NCBI RefSeq assembly: GCF_030272615.1
Contig: NC_081411.1
Coordinates: forward strand, 156,822,971-156,886,970
Length of the DNA stretch: 64,000 nucleotides
Direction: 5' to 3'
Origin: Cryptomeria japonica
Lineage: Eukaryota > Streptophyta > Pinopsida > Cupressales > Cupressaceae
The notes under the pieces were generated by a model. It ran no database searches, was not told the origin of the DNA, and was given only the letters and a program-made list of their open reading frames with translations. Position 1 is the first letter of the stretch. Each line of letters begins with the position of its first letter. The translations under genes were made by a program, and so were the position numbers. Of the stretch, positions 10,972 through 22,456 are shown piece by piece.

Positions 10972-11920
10972 ACGAGCCCACTTACTCTAGATATTATTAA
11001 ATTTGTACCACCTAAACATGTTGAGGTCCCATAATTCAAATTCTATAATAGACAAGGTGATCCTCTTATGCATGTCAAAACATTTCAAACTTTGTGTATC
11101 GATTTTGCTTATGATCGAAGATTGCTTGCAAAATTATTTACAAGAATGCTAAGAGATAAGGTTTTACAATGGTATTGGTCTTGCCTTTTTATCCATCACT
11201 TCTTTTCAACAACTGGCAAATGTTTTCATCCAACAATTTCAAAACAACATTGGTCCTAAAATCACTCTGACTGATTTAATGCATTTTAAACAAGGCGTTA
11301 AAGAAAAAGTGACTGATTTCATTGGTAGAGATAAGCATTTGTGTGCTCAAATTCCTTTTTATGTACCTGATAATGATATTCAACAAATTTTCATTTCTAA
11401 TTTGGAAAAAGATATTAGGGAAAAGCTTCTTTTGTTTGAGTTTACTTCCTTTCTACGGTTGTGCACAACACTCCACAATTATCAACTAGCTGTGAGTCAA
11501 ATGGAGCAATCTACTCCTATGGGTCCAAGTGATAAGGGGGAGAGTGTTCAACAACCGTTTGCAAAGTTCAAACCAACAAAAATCTTCATCAAGTTCGATG
11601 ATACAATCAACAACAACAATGTGAATGCTACAACAGGTGTGCCTCCTATTTCTAAATTTTTCCAAAGAGAAAGACAATTTACTCCTTTGAATGAATCTTT
11701 ACATAGTATTATGTCTCAGTTGTTGCAAAGAAATGTTATCAAACTTCCTCCTATAAAACTAGTTGATCCTTCTAATATGTCTCAATTGTTGCATCCCCTT
11801 ATTTTGATAACAATTCATTTTGCCAATTTCATCGTCAGCCTGGTCATGATACTGAGCGATGCTTTGCATTGAAAAATAAGATTCAAGATTTGATTGATAA
11901 TAATACTATATATGTGGTAG
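10972..11920 (+). pseudogene. G1 gag, C-terminal part with zinc knuckle
   Basis: Continuation of the G1 gag after N1. A Retrotrans_gag-like block is visible ('GDPLMHVKTFQTLCIDFAYD', then 'LMHFKQGVKEKVTDFIGR' and 'CAQIPFYVPDNDIQQIFISN'). A C-x2-H-x4-H-x4-C knuckle ('CQFHRQPGHDTERC', 11821-11863) follows. At least two frameshifts separate these blocks: near 11200, and between about 11500 and 11820. Confidence 0.7.
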
Positions 11921-12540
11921 GTTTGAATGATAAAGAGAATAAATCAATAGCTCCTCCTAACCAAAATCTTAAGATTTTTGTTGATCCCTTACCTTTGCAT
12001 ACCTCTAACGTGATTGACATTGTTCCTACTTCTTTCTCTTCTGAGGTATTCACCTTTGTGGCTCCAAACTTGGTAAATATGGTAGAAAAACAAGATACGC
12101 CTAAGGATCCTTGTATTACATTTTACCCTAGTGAGACCATTAGGTCACCCGATGGCCCTTTGTACATAGTTGCAAAGGTTAAGGGTATCCCTTATCGTGG
12201 AGCTCTTGTTGATCCCTCTTTCATGGTTAATGTTATTACTGAGGAGTATCTTTTCACTTTATGATTGTATAAACCAATATATGATGCTTCTAATGTGGTT
12301 GTGAAGTTATTTGATGGATTCTCTTGTCCTACCATTGGCTCTATCACCCTTCTTGTTGAAGTTCATACTAAATCCATGGATGTTGACTCTTTTATCATTC
12401 CCTCTTTTGCGCAATTCCATGTGAAGTTGGACTATCCTTGGCTATCTTCCATGAAGTCTATTTATTCTCCAATCTACAAGTCTCTAAAATTTCCTCACAA
12501 TGGAGAAATCATAACTCTGAACCATAGCCTATTTCATCCA
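11921..12540 (+). pseudogene. G1 aspartic protease region
   Basis: The block 'GPLYIVAKVKGIPYRGALVD' followed by 'PSFMVNVITEEYL' corresponds to the retropepsin active-site strand of plant gypsy elements, in which D is normally followed by S/T/P/G-G. Here the residue after D-P is Ser, so the site is probably damaged. A TGA at 12262-12264 interrupts the frame. The C-terminal flap and 'LDYPWLSSMKSIYSPIYKSL' resemble the 'LGRPWIH...PS.YHQCLKFP' block of G2 and G3. Role by family: cleavage of the polyprotein. Confidence 0.6.
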
Positions 12541-13219
12541 TCCGAAAGAAGCCTTGGTATTCCTATTGATTTCTTTTGGCCTATGCAATTTAAATCTCTT
12601 CCATCAAGGAGTGATGCTCTTTTTCAATCTTATCAAAAATGGAAGAAAGATTTGATATTATCCTCAAGTCAACCTAGATCCCCAACACTTCACATTCCTA
12701 TCATACTTGAAGATGAAGTTCTTCCCCTCACGAATGGAACTAATCTCCCTCCTAAGGAAGATCGTCCCTATTCCTATGGATGTGACTATACCTTTTCCTA
12801 AGAAGAACAACAATATTTTTCCTAAGGTTAGACTTGTACCTCCTCCTCATGATGGACCTAGACTCCTTCCTACAACTAATATTCCTCCTTTGTATGGTGC
12901 AGTTCCACCTCCTTTCTCTTATTGAGAGAAGAGGCATGCTTATCCCCTTATTCAACCTAAAAGACCTCAACCTAAACCTTCAACTATCAAGGAGAGAAAC
13001 ATTCCTACTTTTTCAGGTGTTCCTCTTCCTTCTCAGCCTTCCACTAAGACTCAATGGAATCGTTGTGCGAGAGAATACCAACGAAAAATTTTGTGTTCAA
13101 GCTTGTGAAGTTGTCCCTCATAATACTCAATCTCTTAGAACTGCAACAGTTGACATGATTCCCTTTTCTCCTAAGAAATATGTTCAACCTACATGTCTAA
13201 ATCATAAGTTGCACAAAAC
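12541..13219 (+). pseudogene. G1 protease-RT spacer, broken
   Basis: The frame downstream of the protease stays partly open (to 12801) and codes a Pro-rich linker. Short open pieces in other frames follow ('KKYVQPTCLNHKLHK'). No RT motif appears before the copia LTR starts at 13220. Confidence 0.4.
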
Positions 13220-14615
13220 TGATGATATGATAAATCAATAAGGATTTGTTCAACTACTGAGAGGGTGGGTGAATCAATAGATAGAAAAAAAACTAAACTT
13301 TCACCAAACTTAATCCCAACACATAAACAACTTGCAAAACTAATTGGTTTAGACTCTGTGTCCAAAACTGATACTGCACTGTCAAGCTTACCATTTGACT
13401 AAGATATCAATATAACACGGTAATGGATCTTAAACTCACATACCATTTAACCAAAATATCAAACCAATTTACTAACATCAGTAATAGCTCATTTCAGATC
13501 ACGTTCGGACATCTAATCATATCTAAGTGGCTTTACCAGTTAATCATATTAACCATATCAAAACATAACCACAAAATCATTCACCACTTGACACAATGAT
13601 TTTTGACGTGGAAACCCAAATGGGAAAAACCACGGTGGGGATGAATACCCACAAGTATCTGAACTCTTCTAAATTTAACCTTATTAGGAGACAAGCCTTG
13701 GTAGAAGCTTTACAAAAATGTCATGTTAGGAACATATCCGGTTAAGGACCACCTAGTTAAGGGATTGACTACAATACCCTGTTAAAGGAAATACCTTGTT
13801 AGGAGTAACCTCGATAGAGTATTTCAAATCAAAGCTAATGGATCACCTGGTTAGAGGATTCAGAAAGCACCAAGCCTGTTAAAGCTTACCCGGTTAAAGG
13901 ATTTAACTATTGTAATGGTTAGAGAACAACGAGGTGTTTTTTTGATCTAGTAATAGCACTAATCTTCTTAATCAGATCCTCGTATGCTCCTATCTGCCTT
14001 CACACATTCTGCAGATACTCCTTCTGGTTCGGCAATCAATCACACTACCACACTTAACCAAATTGCCAACACAATTACAAACAACTCATCGACCTTATAA
14101 GCAAATAAAATACATCAGTAACACAGCACAAAACCTAAGATCTGATAGAGATTACAAACATACTGGTTCAAACATGACCATTGGATTACAAAGCAATTAG
14201 CTACACATTGTTGAAGACAACTTCGACTGCTCCTGGATCACCGCACAATGGATCTTGTTACTCATCACACGTTATTCAATTCATGTTATGCATTTGTTCA
14301 TTCCCAAGATAAAACAGTTATCTCTACATCCCAAAACCACTTTGAAACTCATCATGTGCATCATGCATATGTGGCATAATCATCTCCGGTGACCATTTGA
14401 TCATAGATCATCATAACCAATTCACCAAGCTCCATCAGTTAGGGTTTGATATATTAACAGGTTAGGGTTACGATTTGATCATTCTGCTTAAATAACAATA
14501 TCGGTTTCCTTCACTGCTCTACTATGGGTTTCAATACAACTCCATCACTACCGGTTGCTATTGACATCAATGACAACAGTATACTTCATTAATGCAATCT
14601 TCATGCAATGCAATA
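13220..14615 (-). repeat. 3' LTR of C1
   Basis: About 1.4 kb, collinear with 33284-34613. The outer end is 'tgatgatatgat' (plus strand). The inner end is placed next to the purine tract 'accaaagtgggaga' (coding strand, plus 14617-14630), so the exact last base is within a few bases of 14615. Confidence 0.8.
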
Positions 14616-15008
14616 ATCTCCCACTTTGGTATTGATGGCAATATAAATATCAATACCCTTCGATTGTGATGATTGACAATAATGCACATACATGAGTATA
14701 TGAATCCTGGTTTACATTTTTCAGTCACATACTCTCCTTCAACTATGTCTCTATGTCTTCTGCCGGTAACTGGCTATCAATCATATACACTTCTTCTCCC
14801 CTTTGATAGAAATTCCAAAGTGAATACCAATAACAAATAGTAGAATATTCCATGCTTCACCAATCTACAACAACGATCTGTAACTTGTTGCTCCCCTTGT
14901 GGAATAGCTCCACTCTACACCAATCCTGCTTCAAGATCTTCAATAAACTTTGGGACTAATGTCTTCCACATCTCTTTAATTAACCTCATGTAGGGGTACA
15001 ACCCCTAG
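14616..15008 (-). other. C1 3' non-coding region and polypurine tract
   Basis: After the RNase H frame ends (15009) there is ~390 bp without an ORF. It finishes in 'ccatcaataccaaagtgggaga' on the coding strand, the usual plus-strand primer position beside the 3' LTR. Confidence 0.65.
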
Positions 15009-15575
15009 CTAACCTCTAAGGTACTCAAAATTAGCCTTAGGAAGAGGTTTAGTAAAGATATCTGCTATTTGTTCCATAGTAGATACACGATCCAGTGACA
15101 CATCTTTACTCTGTACTTTCTCATTCAAGAAATGATACTTTAGCTCAATATGCTTGGTTCTTGCATGCAACACCGGGTTATTTGAAATTTTTATTGCACT
15201 GGTTTTATCACAAAAAATCCTTATCGGTTCTGTAATCTTCAACCTAAAACCTTCCAGAATGTGTTTCATCTAGATTGCTTGGGTAAGATTCATATACGCT
15301 GCAACATATTCAGCTTCTGCAATTGACTATGATATACAACTTTGCTTCCTATTGCTCCAAGATACTAGCCTTCCTCAAAGAAAGAAAGCTCCTCAAATTG
15401 TACTCTTCCCGTCATCAAAATTTTCTGCCCAGTCTCCATCTATATAGACTTTCAAATCAGAGTTTCCTACATATGGATACCATAATCCATAATCAATTAT
15501 GCCTTTCAGATATCTAAAGATTATTTTAGTTTCTACCATGTGTGTCTCCTTCGGGCTTTTTTGAAATCTGACAAC
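15009..15575 (-). pseudogene. C1 RNase H
   Basis: The C-terminal part 'MKHILEGFRLKITEPIRIFC' continues to 'HARTKHIELKYHFLNEKVQ' and 'STMEQIADIFTKPLP', the standard end of copia RNase H. The upstream part (15270-15575) is readable with stops ('VYIDGDWAENFDD', then 'SIAEAEYVAAYM'), giving the first Asp and the Glu of the catalytic set. Role by family: degradation of the RNA strand during cDNA synthesis. Confidence 0.8.
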
Positions 15576-16440
15576 TCATCCAACTGCATGAGAAATATCC
15601 AGTTTGTTGTGAACAACATAATGTAGTTTACCTATCATTGACCTATACTCCTTTTCATCCACTAATGTATAATCATCCTCCTTAGATAGTTTACAACCTG
15701 TAACCATTGGTGTTCCAACTGGTTTACAGTCTCCCATTTCAAATGTCTTCAATACTTCTTTCACATACTTGGACAGTGTGATGAAGATACCATTCTTCAT
15801 TTGTTGAATTTTCAAACCTATAAAGAATTTTATCTCTCCTACCAGAGACATCTCAAATTCACTTTTCATCTCATTAGAAAATTCAATACTCATGTCATCA
15901 TTGCCTCCAAAAATAATCATCCATGAATACTTCACTAACCGGTATCTTATCTCCTTCAGTCTTGAGATATATATTGTTGTCTTCACTAGTTCTTTGAAAA
16001 CCAATCTTCATCAAGTGAGAATGTAATCTTTCATACCATACCCTAGGTGCTTTCTTCAAACTGTAGCACACCATATCCTTTTCTTCAGTCAAAGCATAAC
16101 CATCTAGATGTTCAATGTAGACTTCCTCTTCCAATATTCCATTTAGAAATGCTGACTTCACATCAATCTGATATACTTTGAATCTTTTGTATGCTGCAAA
16201 TGCAAGTAGAGTCCTAACTCCTTCCAATCTTGCAACTAGTGCAAATGTCTCATTATAGTCTTCACCTTCTTCTTTTGCATAACCTTTGCATACTAGTTTG
16301 GCTTTATTTCTAACCACTACTCCATCTTCATTTAGTTTATTCCTAAATACCCATTTAGTACCTATTACATTCTTGTTCTCTAGTCTAGGTACCAATAACC
16401 AAGTATTATTCTTCTCAATCTAGTCAAGTTCTTCTTCCAT
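15576..16440 (-). pseudogene. C1 reverse transcriptase, frameshifted at the catalytic motif
   Basis: The first piece has 'NVIGTKWVFRNKLNEDG', 'NKAKLVCKGYAKEEGEDYNE' and 'YQIDVKSAFLNGILEEEVYI', all hallmarks of copia RT (RVT_2). The frame breaks at about 15900-15925: the run 'VFMDD' is kept, but the next codons are out of frame by an apparent 2-base loss. RT resumes in the other frame with 'GGNDDMSIEFSNEMKSEFEM' and 'GEIKFFIGLKIQQMKNGIF', and continues to 'EYRSMIGKLHYVVHNKLDIS'. The enzyme is dead. Confidence 0.88.
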
Positions 16441-17571
16441 AGCCTTGATCCAGTGATCATCTCTAAAAGCTTCCTTTGTTGTTCTAGGCTCAATAGTGGA
16501 GATCATACAAGAATTATCTCTTATTCTTCTTCTGGTTAACACACTAGCATCTTTCTCTCCAATAATCTGATCAGGATTATGATTGAGTCTAACATACCTT
16601 GGAATAACATGATCATGGTCTTCAGGTTCTTCTTCTTCTTCACTTTCTCCATCTTCTGTAGAATCTACCTGTTCAAGTTGAACTGGTGTTGCAGTATTCA
16701 TTTCACCAACTTCTAGCTTCACTGGTTCTGGTTCCAAAATCAGAATGTAAGGTTCATCTTCCTCCTTCTCCTTACTAATTTCTCCTAAATCTTCAAGAAA
16801 CTCATCCACTCGGATATTAGCACTTTCAATAATCTTCTTTGTCTAGTTGTTGTAACATTTGTAGGCCTTTCTCTTGGTGGAGTAACTAGGAAATAGGTGT
16901 TCATCACTCTTAGCATCAAAATTACCAACATAGTCACCTCTCTTAATAAAACATCTGCTACCAAAAATCTTAAAGTAACTGACATTAGGTGATCTACCAT
17001 ACTAGTATTCATAAGGAGTTTTATCCTTGCCTCTTTTAACCAGTATCTAGCTCGTTGTGTAGACAACTGTGCTGACAGCTTCTCTCCAGAATGTCTTAGC
17101 TATACGTCCTTGTATTAGCATAGCCCTTGTAGCTTCAACAACTAACCAACTGTTCCTCTCTACAATACCATTCTATTGTGGTGTCCTAGGTGTAGAAAGT
17201 TGCCTCTTAATTCCATTATCTTCACAATATCTAGTGAATTCCTCTAATGTAAATTCACCACCTTGATCAGTTCTTAAGAACATAAGCTTTCTTTCACTTT
17301 CTTTTTCAACTAAGGCTTTGAATGCCTTAAACTTGCTAAAGGCTTCTGTTCTGTCCTTCAAGAATGTGACCCACATCATTCTTGAGCAATCATCAGTAAA
17401 GATCATAAAATACCGATCACCTTGAATACTCCTAGTCCTTATTGGTCCACAAAGGTCAGTATGAACCAAGTCTAGCAAATGTTCTGCTGAGAAATATTTG
17501 TTCTTAAAGCTTGAGGATGTCATCTTCCCTAACTGATATTCCTTACATGGAGCATTCATCGGGTTGTCCAA
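16441..17571 (-). pseudogene. C1 integrase and acidic linker
   Basis: The catalytic core is clear: 'HTDLCGPIRTRSIQGDRYFM' gives the first D, 'FLRTDQGGEFTLEEF' the second D, and 'GIVERN' after a stop gives the E. The downstream part (17066-16800) is readable with stops ('TFWREAVSTVVYT', 'YFKIFGSRCFIKR'). An acidic, less conserved linker to RT follows ('EDGESEEEEEPEDHD'). Role by family: insertion of the cDNA into the host genome. Confidence 0.88.
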
Positions 17572-18156
17572 CTAAGGCAAACCTCTTACTGATTTGGACT
17601 GACTGACTTTTACAATGTTATAAAATATAACATAACAAAATATTTGATGTCGAATCCAACTATATTCTAATTTTGCAATTAAACAATTGTTGACTTTATA
17701 ACTTAAATGAAACAAGTTACCTTTTGTCTTCTTGCCAGTTGCAATTAGTTCACCTTTCCTTCCATAGATTTTGCAACTCCCATTCTTGAATTCCAGTGGA
17801 TAACCTTTGTCATTGAGTTGAGCAACAATCAAAAGATTGTGTTTCAATCCTTCAACCCAGTAGAAATAATCTACACTATTCTTTCCATTCAAATAAATGG
17901 TTCCCTTTCCTTTTACCATGCAGGGTGAGTCATTCCCAAATCTCACAACACCTCCATCAAATTCCTTCAATGTAAGAAACTTAATCCGATCACCAGTCAT
18001 GTGGTGTGAACAACCACTGTCTATAATCCAATCATCAGGAATATGCATGTGAGAGACTAATGCCCTCTGATCTGATGTCTCTTCTTCAATCGCAAAAAAG
18101 ACAATGTCCGCATTTGCATCTTCCTTGGATTCCTCATCTATAATTCCTCCATCCAC
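17572..18156 (-). pseudogene. C1 protease and GAG-pre-integrase region
   Basis: The active site 'WIIDSGCSHHMTGDR' is the typical copia retropepsin motif and is intact in this stretch. 'GLKHNLLIVAQLNDKGYPLEF' and 'GNLFHLSYKV' are the pre-integrase region. The His/Cys finger that should follow is scrambled, and the frame stops at 17572. Confidence 0.85.
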
Positions 18157-18735
18157 TGCAATGAGACAATCTCTTTTACCTTTGCCTTTGTACTTCTTAT
18201 ACTTCTCTCATTTTTGCTCATTATCTCCATTTGGACAGTTAGCAGCAATATGTCCAATCTAGTTACATGCAAAACACTTCAAAGGTAATTTACCTATGTA
18301 CTTACTTGTACCTTTGGGTAATCGCTTGGCCAACAATGCTTCAAGCTCAATCAGACTGTCTTCATCATCAACCTTTCTGCTGGATCTAGACTCATGATTG
18401 TGGCTCACTTCTTTGCTTTTCCTTACTGGTGGGTTTGAAACTGAGGCTCTAAATGCAGATTTCTATCTTTGAACACTTCCATCAAAACCATTTAGTTCAA
18501 ACGTAGTTAATTTACCAATGATGGAGTTGAGATATACCTTTGATTTATCAATAGACTTGAGTTCCTGAATGGTTGCAACTCGGATAGCGTAGACCGATAG
18601 AAGGGTTCTCAACACCTTGCTAACCACTGTGGTATCCTCCACTATACCACCAGCACTTTTGATCTCATCGACTATCTCCTTGATCCTCTGATCATACTAT
18701 TGAATGTTCTCTCCTTCATCCATCCGCATACCATC
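18157..18735 (-). pseudogene. C1 gag, C-terminal part with zinc knuckle
   Basis: Directly left of the G2 insertion. Readable with stops: 'RMDEGENIQ', 'YDQRIKEIVDEIKSAG', 'VVSKVLRTLLSVYAIRVATI', then a knuckle whose fourth position is a TAG ('CFACN*IGHIAANC', near 18245-18290). The frame is the direct continuation of 32873-33213 once the 5-bp duplication is taken into account. Confidence 0.8.
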
Positions 18736-19837
18736 TGTAGACACTTAAAAATAATTAGTTTAATTATTTTTAATTCCTCACATAATTAATTAATTAATTA
18801 TGTTAATTCAAATTCCTCTCAATATTAATTAAATATAATTAATATTGTCACTATAGCATATGATTTAATAAATCAATCCCTTTCTTTATTTTTCTAAAAA
18901 AATCAAATCCTCACAAATCTTCCTCTTAGCTAATTAATTTAAATTAATTAGTTAACCTACATGATTCCTACAAATCATCTTCTTAATTCATTCTTCTAGA
19001 AACTCCCTAAACTCACTTAACATTATTCTTCTAATTTTTTATTCCCTCGACTCATTCACTCTCCTAGTCAAATTCTCCTACAAATATTATTTCCACCTAA
19101 CATTTCCTCTAATCCCCCTCCTAATGAGTCATTAATGGTTAATCATCATGATTAGTCACAAAGTCAACTTTTTGTCCTTTTCATCCAGCCACTAGCTTTA
19201 AATGCTCTTTTCCTAGGTGAATGTAAGATTTTCGAAATCACACATTCCTCTAGGCATCCCCTCTCCCAAAGAATTTTTAATTCCTTTTTATTCCTCCAAT
19301 CCCCATGATATCCTTTTTTGGAGAATTTTTAATTCCTCCAATGCATCTTGTGGAGTGTGGAGATACGAAATGCCTTTAAGGCATAATTCTTGGTCTCGAC
19401 ACCCTCTCTTGGACCTTGTGTGAGTTCACAACTAAATCTTAGCCCTTCATTTCGAATTCATCCTAGCCATCTGTTTTCCTCTCCTCTTCCTATAAAATAG
19501 GGCTCCATCCCTTCATTGAAAACATCTTGAAATCCAGTAAGTTTATGCTGCCCTTTTGAGCCTAGGAAATCATCTTGGCAACTTGATCATCTCATCCTTA
19601 TCATTTTTCAAATCCATTTCATTTATGCACAACATTGGAGAGCCATCCACATCTAGGAATCAAAGGAGCACATCAAGTGGAGCATTATCAAGGGGCGCCT
19701 TCACTTCATCAAACTCAATCTGAAGGTGAAGGTAAAATAGCAAGGTGAAATGGTCTTTTAATGATATTTTAGCATTCTGCATGTTTATTTCGTTATGTTT
19801 TGATCATTTGACCTTCAAATCTGTTTTCCCATCTTCA
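18736..19837 (+). repeat. 5' LTR of G2
   Basis: 1102 bp, collinear with 31763-32872. The first ~250 bp is very AT-rich with nested 'aattaattaatt' palindromes. A TATA box 'tataaaata' lies at 19491-19499, with the R/U5-like part after it. Confidence 0.93.
19491..19499 (+). promoter_or_regulatory. TATA box of the G2 5' LTR
   Basis: 'tataaaata' after a pyrimidine-rich 'cctctcctcttcc'. The same block is at 32526-32534 in the 3' LTR. Confidence 0.6.
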
Positions 19838-19860
19838 TTTTGGCACACCCAGTGGGACCC
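19838..19860 (+). other. G2 primer-binding site
   Basis: 'ttttggcacacccagtggga' starts right after the LTR end. G3 has 'ttttggcacccatcatgggt' at the same place, so the site is conserved in the family. I did not identify the tRNA. Confidence 0.6.
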
Positions 19861-20173
19861 ACGTCCCTAAAAACTAATGCTTTTTTTTTTTAGGTTTTTG
19901 TGAGTTGTGAGATGCAAGTTCCAGAATAACGTGACTGTAGAAAAAAAAAATCTTTTTTTTGCAAGTTCCATAATAGCGGCTCTGTATTTCTGCGCAACAA
20001 CTTCTTTTCTGTTTCTAATTCGTTTTTGTTTCTGTTCTTTTTCTATTTTTGTTTCAATTTCAGCACGATAGCTCTGCAATTAGCGCGAGCATTTTTGTGA
20101 GAATTTGAATTCCTATTATCCGATCTGTTATTTGCTCTGTTATCTGCTCTGTTTAATTATAATCTATGTGAAA

Positions 20174-20540
20174 GTAGGAGAGTATGCTCTTGTCTATATA
20201 GACAATCAGAAATCCAGACCTTTCACTTTTCTATTCTGTTTAGCACGATTGTATGCTTTGACCGCAAGAAAGTGTGAAAATAGGAGAGTATGCTCTTGTC
20301 TATCTAGACAATCAGAAATCCAGACCTTTAACACTTTTCTATCTATTTAGTGCTACTGTCTGCTCTATTAAACTATCTGAAATTTTTAGGCACTAACTGT
20401 AGTCTGTATTTCTTTTTTTTTCATTTCCTATTATCTGCTCTATTTAAATATAATCTGTCTGACCGCAAGAAAGTGTGAAAGTAGGACATTATGCTCTTGT
20501 CTATCTAGACAATCAGAAATCCAAACCTTTGACATTTTTT
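20174..20540 (+). repeat. Three copies of a leader hairpin module in G2
   Basis: Each copy reads 'gtagga(g/c)..tatgctc' + inverted repeat + 'atcagaaatccagacc'/'atcagaaatccaaacc'. The inverted repeats are TTGTCTATATAGACAA (20190-20205) and TTGTCTATCTAGACAA (20296-20311 and 20497-20512). Copies two and three share a longer upstream phrase 'gaccgcaagaaagtgtgaaa'. Confidence 0.85.
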
Positions 20541-21334
20541 TTATTCTGTTAAATTTAGGGTTTTTGCTTTGTTAAATCTAGAGTTTCTGTCTACTCTATT
20601 AAATCTAGGGTTTCCATCTGCTCTGTTAAATCTAAGGTTTTAAAAAAAAAAATCTATTTTTTCACCATATCTTCTTTATCTCAACTCCATTTTCCTCCAA
20701 ACTTCACCAGATTCTCCACATTGCCATTTTCCACATTTCCTTCCTTAGAGGCCTTATCCCAAAAATCTAATTTTTGAAGCCCAAAATCCCATATTTCTCT
20801 ATTTTTAGGGTTTGTCATAACTCCTTCCCCTTTTATCCAATCACCTCCAAATTTTTCTCATATTATCCATCTCCAACTTTTGCTTCTTTGTCCCTCTTGG
20901 ACAAATTTTCCCATTCCTTCATCTCTCCTCCAAAATCCCCATTTTTCGCTTGCCTATCCCTTGGAAAGTGGCAAAACCCTAGTCAAACCCCATTTACCCA
21001 TCAAAGCTTTCTTCAAATCCACATTTGTCATTAGTAAAAAAGTTTTTATTCATGTTTTTCTATTCATTCCCAAAAAATCAAAAAAATTAATATTTTTGTC
21101 ATTTTGTTATTTTTTGCAGGACGCTTGTTGAAGACTCTATTTTTTCCAAACTACTAATCAAGTTGTTTTGCAGGATGCTTTTTGAAGACTCCATTTTTCA
21201 AACTACTAATCAAGTGGTTTTGCAGGTTGCCTAGCTGATTCAACCAAATATTGTGCATTTATTTAAATTAGGCACCTAGTTATTAATTAAAATGGAATGA
21301 ACCATTGTCTTATGTGTCTTTAAGAAAAGCGTAA

Positions 21335-21390
21335 AGGTAGGAAAGTATGCTCTCATCTTACTAGATGATCAAAAATCCAGACCCTCCAAC
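21335..21390 (+). repeat. Fourth hairpin module of the G2 leader, with compensated stem
   Basis: 'gtaggaaagtatgctc' + TCATCTTACTAGATGA (21353-21368) + 'tcaaaaatccagaccc'. Compared with the other copies, both arms changed in step (TTGTCT/AGACAA to TCATCT/AGATGA), keeping all six pairs. Confidence 0.8.
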
Positions 21391-22456
21391 TTTTTCTTGT
21401 TTGATTGTGTGTTTACCTCTAGCGGGCCTGCCCTCCCAACTTGCTCTTTGAGAAGGTAAGAGGGGAACGACCCAAGTGAGTACACCCAAACCTGGGGTTC
21501 CCAACTCACTATAATAAATAGGCCATTAACTACGAAAGGGTTAATGGTTGGGGCTATATGAGAGTTCACTCTCACATTGAGTGCTTAGTAGGATCCTAGA
21601 GATCTTAATCACGCTTGCGTGACTACTAAGTTCTTGGTGCTTCGTTGGGCTATAGGCCTCAATTGCACTTGCGCAACTTCAAAGGGTAGCTCCTAACGGG
21701 AAGACTTACTAAACACCTTGTTCATAGTGGCCAAAAACCTTCTAGTCATTGGTGCAGGAGGTCGGACCTCTGAAGCAGCCCATATTCTTATAGCCCTTAG
21801 TAGAGACACAAAGTTCGCCATGAGGAGTTTTCATGGGATTGATGTTTGACTGCCCCGAGAAGTGATTGCCGTGGAGGGGAGCCAGTGGGGTCAAGCATCA
21901 AAGTGTCCGCTCTGGGTAAGCATAGATGGGAAACCAATTGGGATTCAATGACTATTATCCTTGTCAGCCTTAAGAATGTTGTATATGAGCATGAGTGTCT
22001 TTGATATAATATGCATTTGATCACTGTGTTTGCTTTATTTGATACATACTTGCCAAGAGAAGACTAAAAACACATCACTATCCCCAAACACTTTGCAAAA
22101 ACACTTGTCAAGACACAAACAATTGTCCAATTCATTACCAACATCAAGTCCAAAATTTGCGTCAAAGCTCTATCTATCCCATATTTCATAAGCCTAAGAG
22201 AGAAGCTAAGAGTCCGTCATCTCCATCAACATTCAGGTTTGACCTTTGAAACACCAACTATCGTCCAAATCAGGGTGGTCGTATCCCTTCATACAACTCG
22301 CCATTCAAATCAATCCTTCATGTTCATTCCAAAGATAACCTAGTCATCAAATTTATTCTAAACAATCACTACTATACCTCCTCCATCAATCATCCTCAAA
22401 TTTCCTAAGTCCTTTCATCACAAATTTCTTAAGTCCTTTCATCACAAATATCGTGT

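Larger units (their letters stand above)
1023..13219 (+). mobile_element. G1: decayed Ty3/gypsy element, gag-protease part
   Basis: A plus-strand gypsy-type element: a 5' LTR (1023-2250), an AT-rich leader, then gag and an aspartic protease. RT, integrase and the 3' LTR are missing from this window. It is interrupted by a SINE (2352-2479) and by the minus-strand LTR element N1 (4436-10971), and its right side ends at the copia element starting at 13220. The gag has the C-x2-H-x4-H-x4-C knuckle also seen in the two Tat-type elements G2 and G3, so it probably belongs to the same broad non-chromodomain gypsy branch. Several stops and frameshifts show it is dead. Confidence 0.7.
19861..22456 (+). 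other. G2 leader (5' untranslated region), structured
   Basis: 2.6 kb without a coding gene. It holds four copies of a hairpin module (see separate entries), T-rich stretches around 20380-21000, and a ~650-base part (about 21335-22030) with phrases shared with the G3 leader: 'gcctgccctccc', 'gaggggaacgacccaagtg' and 'cccaactcactataataaa' here; 'gcttgccctccc', 'gaggggaacgatctaagtg' and 'caacccactataaaataaa' there. A 25-bp direct duplication ('taagtcctttcatcacaaat') lies just before the gag ATG. Confidence 0.7.

Noticed and set aside
19217-19423. 68-codon frame found in both G2 LTRs (also 32252-32458)
   Set aside because: It spans U3 sequence upstream of the TATA box and is kept only because the LTRs are copies of each other. 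No coding signature.
20774-21131. Two overlapping open frames in the G2 leader
   Set aside because: Pyrimidine-rich leader sequence with no stops by composition. No counterpart in the G3 leader.
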